Shown here in pieces: positions 44,059 to 54,350 of a stretch of 64,000 nucleotides of DNA. The stretch is from Grimontia hollisae CIP 101886 (GTDB taxonomy: Bacteria; Pseudomonadota; Gammaproteobacteria; Enterobacterales; Vibrionaceae), in assembly GCF_000176515.1 (NCBI RefSeq), contig NZ_ADAQ01000012.1, positions 248,001-312,000 of the forward strand, read 5' to 3'. The stretch's first letter is position 1. Each line of letters opens with the position of its first letter. Position numbers and translations under genes: made by a program. The notes beneath the pieces were generated by a model. That model searched no databases and was not told the DNA's origin. It saw nothing but the letters and a program-made list of their open reading frames with translations.

Positions 44059-45269
44059 AGCCTTCTATCCAACAATGTCTGCGCCGTCGTTCGTTGCTTC
44101 TTTTGCTGGCTGGCGTACTGTTTGTTCCTTTTGTGGAAGCCGGCGAGCTTTCTCCCTCAACCGCACGGCAAGTACAAAAAGCGTTGACGCTGCAATCACA
44201 GGAGCAGTGGCAAGAAGCGGCTGAAGTGCTGGAAAATGCAGGTGCACCCACTGATTTCGACAAGGCGTTTGTAAACCGTATTCTGGGGGTGGTGTATTGG
44301 CAAAAGGACGAGCCCATCAAGGCCATCAATGCACTTTATGCTGCGGTAAATAGCAAGGTACTGGAAGAGAAAGAACAGCTTTCCTCCGAGCGTATGTTGG
44401 CGGATTTGCTGATGATCCAGTCGCGCTACCGTGATGCCTTGACTATTTATTATCCTCTAGTCCAGCAAGAACAGGTAGCAGCTAGGGATAAAGCTGAAAT
44501 CTGGCTTCGTATTGCGCAGGCACACTATCAAAACAGGCAGTACAGTGATGCGCTGAAGGGCATTGACCAACACCTGAAACGGGCGGCTGCAACCGTGTCG
44601 TCACTGTCGCTCAAACTGGGTGCACAAGTGCAGCTTAAGCACTGGAAAGGCTCGGCGCAGACACTGAAGCAGTTGATTGCTCTTGAACCTCGCAACAAGA
44701 CTTGGTGGGTTCAACTGGTCGGCAGCTACCAAAGGCTGAAAGACAACCGGCAAATGTTGAATACACTGATACTCGCTTCCCGTGATGGCATTTCGCTGAC
44801 GGCGTCTGAAAAAGTCATGATGGCACAGCTTTACCAGCAGCAGGGGGTGCCAGAGAAAGCGGCTGCGCTGATGCAGGAAGTCAACCGGGCAGACGATAAG
44901 CCGGACGTGACCCGTGTGGTGATGGAAGCCTCTTACTGGCAGCAGGCGAAAGAATGGGAGAAAGCGATTGGTGCCTGGGAACAGGCGGCACACCTTTCGC
45001 CCAAGTACTACTGGGCTGCCTCCCAGCTTTCGCTTCAGCACGGATATTACCAAAAAGCGCTGACACTGCTGGAAAACGTTCAACAGCCAGAAAAAGCGGC
45101 TGACATTGAGCTGGCACGAACGTTTGCTTACGACAAGCTGGATCAAATTGATCAGGCATTGATGCATGCCAAACGTGCCCATGAACTGACGCCGTCCAGC
45201 CAAAGTGAGTCTTGGATTCAGTACCTTAGCCAAAAACGCCAGACCCTAAAAATCTTGCCTGTTTTATGA
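44055..45269 (+). CDS. TPR protein closing the TonB2 operon
   Basis: The 404-residue precursor begins with a signal peptide (SLLLLLAGVLFVPFVEA) and continues with TPR-like helices: LRIAQAHYQNRQYSDALKGI, LKHWKGSAQTLKQLIALEPR, MVAQLYQQQG-type and ASYWQQAKEWEKAIGAWEQA. A periplasmic TPR protein is the regular last gene of this operon in Vibrio, but its role in uptake is not settled. It overlaps tonB2 by 4 bases. No terminator hairpin was seen after its stop. Confidence 0.83.
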   Translation: MKPSIQQCLRRRSLLLLLAGVLFVPFVEAGELSPSTARQVQKALTLQSQEQWQEAAEVLENAGAPTDFDKAFVNRILGVVYWQKDEPIKAINALYAAVNSKVLEEKEQLSSERMLADLLMIQSRYRDALTIYYPLVQQEQVAARDKAEIWLRIAQAHYQNRQYSDALKGIDQHLKRAAATVSSLSLKLGAQVQLKHWKGSAQTLKQLIALEPRNKTWWVQLVGSYQRLKDNRQMLNTLILASRDGISLTASEKVMMAQLYQQQGVPEKAAALMQEVNRADDKPDVTRVVMEASYWQQAKEWEKAIGAWEQAAHLSPKYYWAASQLSLQHGYYQKALTLLENVQQPEKAADIELARTFAYDKLDQIDQALMHAKRAHELTPSSQSESWIQYLSQKRQTLKILPVL

Positions 45270-45300
45270 TGCTCACATTCTGTAGAAATAAATCCCGAAA

Positions 45301-45316
45301 TACTAGTTGACTAGTA
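45301..45316. promoter_or_regulatory. perfect 16-base palindrome over the -35 box
   Basis: TACTAGTTGACTAGTA consists of 7-base arms around TG and is symmetrical. It contains the TTGACT -35 hexamer of the promoter listed next. A dimeric repressor bound here would exclude RNA polymerase. The protein that binds is unknown. Confidence 0.6.
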
Positions 45317-45336
45317 CATCAATATCCCTTTATTAT
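45307..45336 (+). promoter_or_regulatory. sigma-70 promoter of the 182-residue membrane protein gene
   Basis: TTGACT at 45307-45312 and TATTAT at 45331-45336 are each one base from consensus, with an 18-base spacer. Transcription would start near 45343, leaving a leader of about 110 bases that holds a perfect 7-base-pair hairpin, TCCGGCA at 45387-45393 with TGCCGGA at 45396-45402, before the ATG at 45455. Confidence 0.65.
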
Positions 45337-45454
45337 CCGGTCCTCTCCTGAGAATCGCCCGCGGTTGCGTTATCAGGTGGTTAAAATCCGGCAGGTGCCG
45401 GACAAGTAAAAACACTGTCGAGCCCTGCGCTCATATGCAAGAGAAGTACCCTGA

Positions 45455-46003
45455 ATGACGTTAGATCTCATCACAGACATTCTTGGATGGACATCCGTTG
45501 CTTTTTATATCGGCATCACAATTTTCAACAGCATGAAATTTACCCGCTTTGCGGCGTTTGGCTCAGCAGCCAATGACACGGTTTGGGCGTTTTTGATGGG
45601 CTGGTGGCCAAAAGTTATTCTGAATCTTTCTGTGGCCTCACTGAATACCTATCGTTATGCAAAAGACTTTACCAATGCATCCAAGACAGTGGTCCTTGCG
45701 TTGGGGAGCGTGATGGCGGCAGGTATTCTTTACATTGCTTATATCGCCGTAACGGCCTTTATTGCTGATCCGACATTGCCTGTTGCACTGCAATTCGCTG
45801 ATCTTGGCATTATTCTGTTGGCACTGTATATGACGACATTGACCAATTACCGCAAGTTGATGTTGCTGTCAGGTTTCATCGGTATGGCGGCGTATTACGG
45901 TAATCCTCAGATGATGGTGATCAAAGCATTGGTTATCGGCATCATGACTTACAAGCTGTTGTTTGATAAATCACAGGACTTGGAAACCGCTGAAGCGGCG
46001 TGA
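45455..46003 (+). CDS. multi-pass inner-membrane protein, possibly YgjV-like
   Basis: The 182-residue protein has five or six hydrophobic segments (residues about 5-22, 36-55, 75-98, 107-125, 130-147, 151-167) with short loops and a C-terminal tail DKSQDLETAEAA. The opening LITDILGWTSVAFYIGIT and repeated small-residue helices recall the YgjV family of bacterial inner-membrane proteins, whose function is unknown; the match is tentative. GAGAAG precedes the ATG. It has its own promoter with a palindrome and a strong terminator, so it is transcribed alone. Confidence 0.65.
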   Translation: MTLDLITDILGWTSVAFYIGITIFNSMKFTRFAAFGSAANDTVWAFLMGWWPKVILNLSVASLNTYRYAKDFTNASKTVVLALGSVMAAGILYIAYIAVTAFIADPTLPVALQFADLGIILLALYMTTLTNYRKLMLLSGFIGMAAYYGNPQMMVIKALVIGIMTYKLLFDKSQDLETAEAA

Positions 46004-46054
46004 TGCCAGATAGTCTGAATAAGGGCACCGTTTGAGGCTGCCCCTCATACACAA

Positions 46055-46084
46055 ATCCCTGAGCAACGCTCAGGGATTTTTTTT
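46055..46084 (+). terminator. rho-independent terminator after the 182-residue gene
   Basis: A perfect 10-base stem, ATCCCTGAGC at 46055-46064 with GCTCAGGGAT at 46068-46077, and loop AAC are followed by a run of seven T residues. It lies 52 bases after the stop. Confidence 0.9.
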
Positions 46085-46289
46085 GAACGCATTCTGCGCA
46101 CTGTGATCAGATGGTTACGAATTGGCCATGTCTCTCAATCTCGAAGACTTGTGACCAAGAGATAGCCGTTTGGGGTGCCCTTTTTGATTATGGTATCCCC
46201 TTACTGATGGTGTTCTTCGCGACGGGTTGCGGAGCTCAGCATGGTGGGAGATACTCGACCTCTTACCTACTGTCCAGAGTATTCATGGA

Positions 46290-47459
46290 ATGAATAAAAA
46301 CGTTTGGTTGTTGGCACTTTGTCAGGCTTTGCTGATGAGCGGAAACATTGTGTTGATTTCTGTCAATGGCCTTATCGGTCAGCAACTCTCACCGAGTGAT
46401 ACTTGGGTAACACTGCCCGTTTCTACCCAGTTTGTAGGCTTAATGATGGCCACGATCCCTGCATCGTTGATCATGGCGAAAATTGGTCGTAAAAACGGTT
46501 TCCGGTTGGGTAATATTATCGGTATTCTCGGCGCACTGCTCTGTGTTTATGCGTTGAACCAGGGGGCGTTTTGGCTGTTTTGTTTCAGTACCCTGCTTCT
46601 CGGAGTTGGCATTGGTTTTGGAACGTTGTACCGGTTTGCGGCGATTGAAGTGAGTGAGCCGGAGGTGCGAGATAAGGCGATTTCGCTGTCAATGGCTGGG
46701 GGCGTGTTGGCGGCTACTCTCGGTCCGAATCTGGCCATTGCCAGCCAACACTGGTTACCCGGCACCCATTTCAGCGGCGCATTTGTCGGCATTGCTGCGC
46801 TCTATATTATTTCCTTGCTTGTGTTGCATTTTATTGCGCTTCCTCCAGCTGTTGCGTCCCGCGATCAGTCTGTGCAAAGCCCGGTTGGACAAATCCTCAA
46901 AGCGCCAGGATATCTGGTGGCGGTGATTGCAGCAGTGGTGGCGTATGCAGTGATGAATTTGCTGATGACAGTGACGCCAATTGCCATGCACAAACACGGT
47001 TTTCATTTTGAGCAGGCGGCACTGGTCATTGAATGGCACGTGCTGGGGATGTTTATTCCTTCATTTTTCACCGGCACTATTATTGGCAAAATTGGCGCAC
47101 GTATGACGATCCTTCTTGGCAGCCTGTTTTTTGTTGGTTGTATTCTGGTAAACCTCAACGGTGTTTCTGAGTGGCACTTTAGGGCAGCATTGGTGATGTT
47201 GGGCGTGGGCTGGAATTTTATGTTTATAGGGGCGACCAGCCAGCTCACCCAAACCTATTTGCCACAAGACAAAGCAAGGGCTCAGGCGATGAACGAGTTT
47301 GCCGTTTTTGGCAGCGTAACGGTTACTGCATTGGCCGCGGGCTTTCTGGAGGCCAGCCTTGGTTGGCAAACATTGAACCTAATCGTGTTGCCATTTGTGT
47401 GTGCAGTTCCCCTTATTTATCTATTGGTTACACGGACACCAAAGAAAATAGTGGCATAA
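46290..47459 (+). CDS. MFS transporter
   Basis: The 389-residue protein has twelve predicted membrane segments and a motif-A-like loop AKIGRKNGFRLG between segments 2 and 3, as in major facilitator transporters. The second half has GTIIGKIGARMTILLG at the equivalent place. The ATG at 46290 begins directly at the first membrane segment, although its ribosome site (TGGA) is weak and the frame opens at 46227. Substrate is unknown; the protein is similar in size to drug and sugar exporters of the family. It has no obvious operon partners. Confidence 0.8.
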   Translation: MNKNVWLLALCQALLMSGNIVLISVNGLIGQQLSPSDTWVTLPVSTQFVGLMMATIPASLIMAKIGRKNGFRLGNIIGILGALLCVYALNQGAFWLFCFSTLLLGVGIGFGTLYRFAAIEVSEPEVRDKAISLSMAGGVLAATLGPNLAIASQHWLPGTHFSGAFVGIAALYIISLLVLHFIALPPAVASRDQSVQSPVGQILKAPGYLVAVIAAVVAYAVMNLLMTVTPIAMHKHGFHFEQAALVIEWHVLGMFIPSFFTGTIIGKIGARMTILLGSLFFVGCILVNLNGVSEWHFRAALVMLGVGWNFMFIGATSQLTQTYLPQDKARAQAMNEFAVFGSVTVTALAAGFLEASLGWQTLNLIVLPFVCAVPLIYLLVTRTPKKIVA

Positions 47460-47540
47460 CAGCACCAGAAATGACCCTGTGCGCTCTGTCACACTGCTAT
47501 CTTTACTGAACCACCCTTTTGAAACGGAGGAGTGAGTGGT

Positions 47541-47690
47541 ATGGAATTGGAAAATGAACGAGGGGAAACCATGCATCTGGCCGATGACCTGACGTTAAAA
47601 GAAATGGTCGAGATGGGATTACTGGTCGTCTTATCTGATGCCAGTGACGACGGTGAGGATTGCTGGATACCGACAGAACCCTTGGAATAG
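47541..47690 (+). CDS. 49-residue acidic small protein
   Basis: A short frame from ATG 47541 to TAG 47690 encodes MELENERGETMHLADDLTLK followed by a hydrophobic strand GLLVVLSDAS and an acidic end DDGEDCWIPTEPLE. CGGAGGAG lies ten bases ahead of the ATG, and a strong hairpin terminator follows ten bases after the stop, which together support a real gene. I do not recognise a family. Confidence 0.5.
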   Translation: MELENERGETMHLADDLTLKEMVEMGLLVVLSDASDDGEDCWIPTEPLE

Positions 47691-47700
47691 ATGTGAATGA

Positions 47701-47724
47701 GAAAAAGCCCAGCCGGGCTTTTTC
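47701..47724. terminator. symmetrical terminator after the 49-residue gene
   Basis: GAAAAAGCCC at 47701-47710 and GGGCTTTTTC at 47715-47724 are perfect complements around AGCC. The T-run within the right arm and A-run in the left make it able to act in both directions. Confidence 0.75.
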
Positions 47725-47977
47725 TGTTTTCATACTCCACCCCAGAACTGAAAGCGTCAGCCTAAACGAGGCATTCCATGCATGTTATTTCTGTTTTTCC
47801 GCATGGTTATTTTTAGGCAATGGATAACGCCGGAACCCATGATTTTGGGCAACGAATTATTCATGATGTGATCCCACATAAAAGGCGGTCATTTTCCTTT
47901 TGCCTAAAAACTTCTAGAATCTCGAGTCATGTATGTGCCACATCGCGCTGGTGCATACGTTTCAAAAAGGATGTCTT

Positions 47978-48649
47978 ATGAAACTGTTTGTATTTGATCA
48001 TTGCCCATTCTGTGTGAAAGCTATGATGGTTGCAGGTTTGAAGAAAATTGACCTTGATTTGGTTTACCTGCAAAACCACGACGTGGATGCCCGTGTCGAA
48101 AAAGTGGGAGCTAACCTGGTTCCTATCCTGCAAAAACCAGATGGGAGCTACATGGCCGAAAGCCTCGATATTGTCGCTTATCTGGATAACCTTGACGGTG
48201 CGCCAGTGGTTGCTGAAGGGCACCTGGGTGAGCGTATTGCGGCGTGGCTGGACGTGGCGGGGCAGTATAGTTCGAGATTGACTTACCCGCGCTGGATGAT
48301 GATCGATTTACCCGAATTCCAGTGCGAAGAAGCGACAGCCTGGTTCACCAAAAACAAGTCTGCCATGATCAAGATGTCGTTTGAGGACGCCTTTGCCAAT
48401 AGTGACGAGTACATTGCCAAGTTAAACGTCGAGTTGCTGAAACTGGATTGGCTGGTACCACTATCGCAACGGGACAACAGGCTGACTTATGATGATATCA
48501 ATATTTTCCCTTACCTTCGTAACTACACGGTGGTGAAAGGCTTGCGTTATCCAGGAAATGTCCGCCAGTATCTGGATGAAATCTCCAAGCTGACAGGCGT
48601 CGGGTTATATGATTCGGTGGCCGTTGGAACACCTTCACGAGCTGTCTAA
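47978..48649 (+). CDS. grxB: glutaredoxin 2 (GrxB-like)
   Basis: The 223-residue protein starts MKLFVFDHCPFCVKAMMVAG, with the redox pair Cys9/Cys12 in CPFC, and continues NHDVDARVEKVGANLVPILQ and PDGSYMAESLDIVAYLD, the GrxB thioredoxin-like domain. Residues about 80-215 are the helical GST-like domain, ending in NIFPYLRNYTVVKGLRYPGN. GrxB reduces disulfides with glutathione and also resembles GSTs. AAAAAGGATG precedes the ATG at 47978; an upstream in-frame start at 47933 adds 15 unlike residues. Confidence 0.88.
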   Translation: MKLFVFDHCPFCVKAMMVAGLKKIDLDLVYLQNHDVDARVEKVGANLVPILQKPDGSYMAESLDIVAYLDNLDGAPVVAEGHLGERIAAWLDVAGQYSSRLTYPRWMMIDLPEFQCEEATAWFTKNKSAMIKMSFEDAFANSDEYIAKLNVELLKLDWLVPLSQRDNRLTYDDINIFPYLRNYTVVKGLRYPGNVRQYLDEISKLTGVGLYDSVAVGTPSRAV

Positions 48650-48728
48650 TCTTTGAGAATGAGGGGCGGAAACTCTGCCCCGATTCAACACAAAATGCTA
48701 AGTGTTTCCTTATCAAAAGCGAGGAAAC

Positions 48729-49727
48729 ATGGTGATGACCCAAAGTCGAACAACACGCATTCAGGCCTTAATCATGTTAAGTGTTGCGTTAGCGTCTTGT
48801 TTATCAAGTGCATCGGAAGCGCAAAGGGAACTTGCACTTAAGGTCTTTGGCACCATGCCAGATAGGATGCCGGGCAGTGAAGATGATACACCGGAACAAA
48901 TCGCGCTAGGGAAAGCGCTCTATTTTGAAACCGCGCTTTCTGTCAATGACAGCCAGTCTTGCAATTCCTGCCATGACCTCAACGTTACTGGTACAGGTAC
49001 AGAGCCCAGATCGGTCTCCGTGGGGGCGTTGGGTGAGACAGGGACGCGAAACAGCCTGACGACCTGGAATGCGGGATTCCAGTTCGTCCAGTTTTGGGAT
49101 GGCAGGGCAAAAACACTGAGCGAGCAGGCGCGAAGCCCCATACTTAATCCTGCTGAAATGGCACTGACGTCTGAACAGGAAGCGGTAGAGAATCTCAGCG
49201 AGAAAAAATATCAACCTTTGTTTGCAAAGGCATTTCCCAATAAAGATCTGCCATTAACGTTTGAAAATATCACCCTGGCCCTGGCTGCCTTTCAGAGAAC
49301 GCTTATCACACAAGACCGGTTTGATGAGTGGCTGTTGGGAAACGACAACGCGTTGGATGAGCGGGAAATCCGGGGAATGGAACGTTTCGTCAGAGTGGGC
49401 TGTAATGCCTGCCATAATGGTCCGTTGATGGGTGGTCAGTTGTTTATGAAAATGGGGTTGGTCAATCCTTACCCCAACCGTGAAGATAAAGGCAGGGCAT
49501 TTGTGACCGGCAATAGTGCTGACAACTTTATTTTTAAAGTGCCGACACTGCGTCATGTCGCCCAAACGGCACCTTATTTTCATGATGGCGCTGTGTTTTC
49601 GCTGGAGCAGGCGGTGAAAGACACGGCATGGCATCAACTGGGGACCAAGCTAAGTGAGCAGGATGTTACCGACATCAGTGCATTTCTTCGAGCGTTGGAT
49701 AATACCCGCGAACTCAACAGCCCCTAG
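48729..49727 (+). CDS. di-heme cytochrome c peroxidase family protein
   Basis: The 332-residue protein has two c-type heme sites, CNSCH at 78-82 and CNACH at 225-229, plus EQIALGKALYFETALSVNDS, RNSLTTWNAGFQFVQFWDGR and FKVPTLRHVAQTAPYFHDGA, all typical of bacterial cytochrome c peroxidases and MauG relatives. These reduce hydrogen peroxide in the periplasm with electrons from cytochrome c. The leader ALIMLSVALASCLSSASEA may be a normal signal peptide or a lipoprotein signal (ALASC). GAGG lies ahead of ATG 48729; 48735 is a second possible start. Confidence 0.85.
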   Translation: MVMTQSRTTRIQALIMLSVALASCLSSASEAQRELALKVFGTMPDRMPGSEDDTPEQIALGKALYFETALSVNDSQSCNSCHDLNVTGTGTEPRSVSVGALGETGTRNSLTTWNAGFQFVQFWDGRAKTLSEQARSPILNPAEMALTSEQEAVENLSEKKYQPLFAKAFPNKDLPLTFENITLALAAFQRTLITQDRFDEWLLGNDNALDEREIRGMERFVRVGCNACHNGPLMGGQLFMKMGLVNPYPNREDKGRAFVTGNSADNFIFKVPTLRHVAQTAPYFHDGAVFSLEQAVKDTAWHQLGTKLSEQDVTDISAFLRALDNTRELNSP

Positions 49728-49823
49728 GTGCGAGCACCCTGAATCCTGTATATCCAGACCGTTTAGGTATAATAATAACGACGCCATAGCGCCGTTTATG
49801 CAGGTAAAAACCGTCGGAGAAGC

Positions 49824-50165
49824 TTACATCCTAGTGGCTCGTTCAACATGGTATAAATAAATCTCATGCAAAATCCGTTCAGAGATGATCTCGGAAATGA
49901 TCCCGTCAAAACGGCTTTGAAGGTTTTGTACGGAAGGAATGAGCTGCATGACTCCCGTTTCGTTTTCTTCAGTCACTTCTATATTCAGACTTAAATCACA
50001 GTCCAGAGTGGCAATGAAGGATTTCAGACGCTCCAGAATACAGTTCACCATGTACTCGTTGGAACTGAGCTGGGTCAACTCTTCGCGAATTAGTTCTGTT
50101 ATGTCGCTGGTTCGAGGCTCACGTGATGAGCCTCCCACAGCAGGGAATGGAATCACAGTCGGCAT
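49824..50165 (-). CDS. hypothetical protein
   Basis: The 113-residue protein starts MPTVIPFPAVGGSSREPRTS, a flexible segment, then forms helices (DITELIREELTQLSSNEYMV, NCILERLKSFIATLD) and a short beta stretch (CDLSLNIEVTEENETGVM). It ends in a helix with EIISERILHEIYLYHVERA. The purine-rich TAAAGAGATAACG precedes the ATG. I do not recognise a family. It lies downstream of the 1306-residue kinase in the same direction but 257 bases away, so co-transcription is uncertain. Confidence 0.55.
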   Translation of the reverse strand: MPTVIPFPAVGGSSREPRTSDITELIREELTQLSSNEYMVNCILERLKSFIATLDCDLSLNIEVTEENETGVMQLIPSVQNLQSRFDGIISEIISERILHEIYLYHVERATRM

Positions 50166-50422
50166 AGCGTTATCTCTTTAAAATAATCAGTATTGGTATC
50201 TGTCTATCAGACAGTTTTTTCTTGTTTGTTTAGTAAGTTAGGCAAAGTCAGCGTATTTGACCAGAGTGTGCTTGAGATAGTGCAGCTAGGTTTGCAATCT
50301 TAGTAAAAAACATGCAAATAGAGACTATTTTATACTTGCACAATCGCAAATGTTCGACTAGTCGGACGCCAGGCCAGTTTTTAGTGAGTTTTTGCTTGTG
50401 TTCTGATAGGCGTAAGCCCTAT

Positions 50423-53400
50423 CTAGGGCTTTGAACCCTGCATTCTTTCACAGAGCTGAAGAGAGTTCTGTTGGATTTTCTCATACAAGACATCAGGACG
50501 GCCATCGACTTCGAAGTCATGCTGTTCGAGTGTTTTGCAGTCTACCGAGAAGTCTACTGCCCCCACCATTAACGCAGCTCCTTTCATCTTGTGGGCGATT
50601 TTTTTCACGTCGGGAAAACGGTTTTCCTGCCAGGCGATCGCCAGTTCGCTCATGTCGCTTTCCTGTGTTGACAGATACCTGTCAACCAGCATACCAATCA
50701 ATACTGGATCATCTCCGGTATTTTCTTTCAGTGTTGAGAAGTCAAAGGGCTCAAGGGTTTCGCTGAATGCGTCAGGTTCTCGGCCGGGTGTGCTGGCCGG
50801 TTTGGCAGGCATTGTGCGCTGTGTGGCGGCAAGGTTATCCGTGGCATTCTGGAATAAAGGTTCTGCGTCCGGGGTGGGGAGGAGCTTGTTCATCACGGCG
50901 ATCAATTCTGCCTGTTTAAACGGTTTGGCGATGTATTCGGTCATGCCTACATCGAGGCATTTTTCTTTGTCACCACTCATGACATTTGCGGTCATTGCCA
51001 CGATGGGAACGGCGGGCAGGCTGTTCTCAGATTCTAGCTGGCGGATTTTATGGGTGGCTTCGAATCCGTCCATGACGGGCATCTGGCAATCCATGAAGAT
51101 CATGTCGTAGCGATTCGACATAAAGCGCTCAAAAGCAAGGGCGCCGTTGTTTGCAACCGTTGTCTTACAGCCGAGTTTGGTGAGTATGGTTGTGATCAGT
51201 TCTTGATTGACGGGATGGTCTTCAGCAACCAGTACCGATACGCCTTTTCTGTTCAAGCTGATCGTAGCATTGCGTGCTGTGTGCGCTTTTTGGGTGAGCT
51301 GGTGGAATATGTCTTCCTGATTTAAGCCACTGGCATCAAGGCTGGCGACCTGTTGTAGTGTTTGGCTCAAGGCTTCAATGTTATAGGGGGCCGTTAAGGC
51401 CGCTGAAATAGGCACTGCATCCTGCGTTAAAACACCCCGGATATCTGCCAGGTAAACCGTGTTCCGTGAGTGGCTGGGCGGTTGGAGTGCATCCTTGATT
51501 TTTTCCAGTGAAATTGTGTGGTCGACCAGAGTGAAAACAAATCCGCCTTCTGATGATAGCGTGTAGGCAGCCGCGTTTTCATCCCGTGCGACAGTGACAG
51601 ACAAGCCAAGGAAACGAAAGTACTTTTGCAGGTTTTTAACTTGGCTGACACTGCGGGAAATCAGCAGGGTTTTGATGTTCTGGAGTGCGTCGATAGATGT
51701 GGTCAGTTGTGCCCTTGTGTTCGCTGGGACATCCACCGTAAACCGGGCGGAGAAGGTGGAACCTTGTCCAATACTGCTCTCGGCTTTTATGTCACCATTA
51801 AGCAATTCAGTAAACTTTCGGCAAATTGGCAGGCCAAGTCCGGTACCCTGGTAGCGCCGCTTACTGGAGTTATCAATCTGGGAAAAGTTTTCAAACGCTT
51901 TATCGAGTTGTGCTTTTTCAATCCCGATCCCCGTGTCGGTGACTTTTAGTGCTATTTCACAACGGTTTTCTATACGGCTAACCTGGGTGATAGAAACATC
52001 AACGTAACCGCTATCGGTAAATTTGGCTGCGTTGCCAGCAAGATTAACCAGAATTTGGCGCAATTTGGAAAAGTCAGACGTGATTTGGTGTGGGAGTAAT
52101 GGATCGGTATAGGTTGTGAAAGTGACATTACTTTTTACGCGGGGAGCGACGATATTGGTGACATTTTCAACTAATTCATGGATGCAAAAGGTTTCGTGGC
52201 GTACAGTCATTTTGCCCGCTTCGATTTTCGATAAATCCAGCACATCATTAATGATGTCCAGCAGGGCGTTGGCAGAAGTGGTAATGGTGTCGTTGTAGCG
52301 GCGCTGTTCAAAAGCCAATTCGGTGTGGGACAGAACTTCTGACATACCGATAATGCCGTTTATCGGGGTGCGTATCTCGTGACTCATCATGGCAAGAAAA
52401 TTAGATTTAGCGTCATTGGCCTGTTCCGCATCTTCCTTGGCGCGCCTTAAGGCTTCATTCACTTCCTGGTTTAGCTGGGCCTGACGGTCTGAGTACAGCA
52501 TACTGCTCATGCTTTTAACAACCGGTGCAATCCAGCTGATCAGCTCTTCGGTATAGGGGCTGCTGCGGCCTGCAATCACAATAACACCGATATCTTCTCC
52601 TTTGGTGATAAGCGGAATAAAAGCGTAGTGCTCGAAGAAACTGTCGGCATGCTCTCCATGTTGTGGATGATCAGAAGAATAATGGGTTCGTCTCTGTTGG
52701 ATGGAAGACTCCGCATAAGGCACAAGGTGTGCTGGAAGACCGTCAAATGTTTGATCCAGAAAGGTGGTCTGGTGTTTGAACATCACCTTTTGATTGCTAT
52801 CTTTCAAGGCAAGCATTGATGCCAGCTTGCTGTCAGTAAAGGTTGCAAGCACCACCAGGGCTTTTTTGAATGACTTCTCAGAATTGCCCGTCGTCATATA
52901 AAGATCTTGTACGGTGTTAAACACCGAGTAAAGGGCATTGCTTTTGCTTAGCTTGGCTTCAGCCCGGGCACTTTCAGTGATATCCCGAATATTAATAACA
53001 ACGTAGATACTGTCATCAATCTGTTGTTTTCTCGCCTTCAGACTCAGGCAAAGGGAATTGGTCTCTTCGTCGGGTGATTGTTTATAGATTTTACTCGCTT
53101 CATTTTTATCCATCGCCGCATCAAAAAGCTTACTCAAAATAGCGACGAGGGGTTCATTCTTTTCGGTGCTGAGTTCTATCAATTTGGGTTTATTGCCCAA
53201 GTTGGCGGGTGGGCAAACAAAAGACAGGGTTTTATCATTGATGGTTACTGCGACACCTTCCTCGTTGACAATGATGACACCATCCGCGTAGTTGCGGAGA
53301 ATAGATTCGAGATAGCGCTTACTAAAACCGATGCGGAGCACGTAACCAGATTGCTTGACCAGAAACAGTAGGTAGGCTCCGGTGACGACCAAGAAAGCAA

Positions 53401-54343
53401 CGATAAGATAGATACGGGTTGATTTCAGGATACTGAGCCCGTTGTTGGCATCGTATTCAACCACCAACCCCAGGGGAATTGAAGGATGCCAGCGCCAGGC
53501 ACCAATGGAATCTGTCGGAAGGTGGCCTTTGTAGCCTTGGGTGTTTAAGGCTATTTTATCTGACAGGGTTCTTAAGAGATCAGCAGGATGGGCGGCATCA
53601 GGATGTGAAAGTTTGTAAAGTATTTCTTTGCCAAGGGGTGGGAGAGTGTGTTGCCTCGAAGGATAAACCACCGTGCCATTGCGACTGATAGCAAACGACA
53701 CATTTGAGCCTTCAAGGGTATGGGAGGTAAAAAGTTTTTCAAAGTCAGCGCTTTTTCGGGAAGCCAGTAGAATAAATGGTTGATCGTAAGGCCCTGTACT
53801 TGGCAAGGTGACTCCCAGATGTATTTCTGGTTCCTGATTGTCAGGCGTCCCGCCCGGGTACTTAACAATGTGGCCCACACGCAGAAGTTCGTTGATATAT
53901 TTGTTAAAAGCACTCACGGTAAACTCGTTAAATCCATCACTCAGACTGATCAGTAACTCTCCTTGTGGTGAGAAAAGTAGCACATTGTTGAGGGAAAAAG
54001 AGTCGCGGTACAGCTCAAGGTGTTTGGATATTTCGCCAGCGTTGGAAAACGACGATGATTGATAGATCCCGCTGGCAAAAAGCCCTTCTCTCAGATCACT
54101 ATCATTTTTAATAATTTGCAGTTCTCTTTCTCTTGATGTATGCCAGTCGGTGATGGCGGCTGTGAGGTTGTTGATTTCTGAGCTTAGGAAATATTCGAGC
54201 TTTTGGTGGGTATCGTTATAAATGAATTGGTAGAACCAGAGCAGGGAAGACACCAGTGCAGCAATCACTAATCCACCACTGAGAAACAGTTGATATAGGT
54301 TGTGATGCGTTTCCTTTCCGTTATGGTTCAGCGGGGTTGGCAT
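50423..54343 (-). CDS. hybrid sensor histidine kinase with Cache-like, PAS, GAF, REC and Hpt domains
   Basis: The 1306-residue protein has TM1 (18-40), a large periplasmic Cache-like sensor (about 45-305), TM2 (310-330), PAS (about 345-460) and GAF-like (about 480-620) domains. HisKA follows with [19 protein letters not shown] (His655), then the ATPase with DTGIGI and GTGLGL, a degenerate receiver (about 890-1000), a true receiver with Asp1085 in [14 protein letters not shown], and an Hpt domain with His1251 in IAHKMKGAA. The whole phosphorelay up to Hpt is thus in one chain. It lies 7 bases after the receiver-hemerythrin gene, its likely final partner. GAGGATGCC precedes the start. Confidence 0.9.
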   Translation of the reverse strand: MPTPLNHNGKETHHNLYQLFLSGGLVIAALVSSLLWFYQFIYNDTHQKLEYFLSSEINNLTAAITDWHTSRERELQIIKNDSDLREGLFASGIYQSSSFSNAGEISKHLELYRDSFSLNNVLLFSPQGELLISLSDGFNEFTVSAFNKYINELLRVGHIVKYPGGTPDNQEPEIHLGVTLPSTGPYDQPFILLASRKSADFEKLFTSHTLEGSNVSFAISRNGTVVYPSRQHTLPPLGKEILYKLSHPDAAHPADLLRTLSDKIALNTQGYKGHLPTDSIGAWRWHPSIPLGLVVEYDANNGLSILKSTRIYLIVAFLVVTGAYLLFLVKQSGYVLRIGFSKRYLESILRNYADGVIIVNEEGVAVTINDKTLSFVCPPANLGNKPKLIELSTEKNEPLVAILSKLFDAAMDKNEASKIYKQSPDEETNSLCLSLKARKQQIDDSIYVVINIRDITESARAEAKLSKSNALYSVFNTVQDLYMTTGNSEKSFKKALVVLATFTDSKLASMLALKDSNQKVMFKHQTTFLDQTFDGLPAHLVPYAESSIQQRRTHYSSDHPQHGEHADSFFEHYAFIPLITKGEDIGVIVIAGRSSPYTEELISWIAPVVKSMSSMLYSDRQAQLNQEVNEALRRAKEDAEQANDAKSNFLAMMSHEIRTPINGIIGMSEVLSHTELAFEQRRYNDTITTSANALLDIINDVLDLSKIEAGKMTVRHETFCIHELVENVTNIVAPRVKSNVTFTTYTDPLLPHQITSDFSKLRQILVNLAGNAAKFTDSGYVDVSITQVSRIENRCEIALKVTDTGIGIEKAQLDKAFENFSQIDNSSKRRYQGTGLGLPICRKFTELLNGDIKAESSIGQGSTFSARFTVDVPANTRAQLTTSIDALQNIKTLLISRSVSQVKNLQKYFRFLGLSVTVARDENAAAYTLSSEGGFVFTLVDHTISLEKIKDALQPPSHSRNTVYLADIRGVLTQDAVPISAALTAPYNIEALSQTLQQVASLDASGLNQEDIFHQLTQKAHTARNATISLNRKGVSVLVAEDHPVNQELITTILTKLGCKTTVANNGALAFERFMSNRYDMIFMDCQMPVMDGFEATHKIRQLESENSLPAVPIVAMTANVMSGDKEKCLDVGMTEYIAKPFKQAELIAVMNKLLPTPDAEPLFQNATDNLAATQRTMPAKPASTPGREPDAFSETLEPFDFSTLKENTGDDPVLIGMLVDRYLSTQESDMSELAIAWQENRFPDVKKIAHKMKGAALMVGAVDFSVDCKTLEQHDFEVDGRPDVLYEKIQQNSLQLCERMQGSKP

Positions 54344-54350
54344 GGCATCC

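Noticed and set aside
50414-50431. Perfect 8-base hairpin AAGCCCTA/TAGGGCTT at the end of the large kinase gene as a terminator
   Set aside because: It overlaps the last codons, and no T-run follows in the leftward direction.
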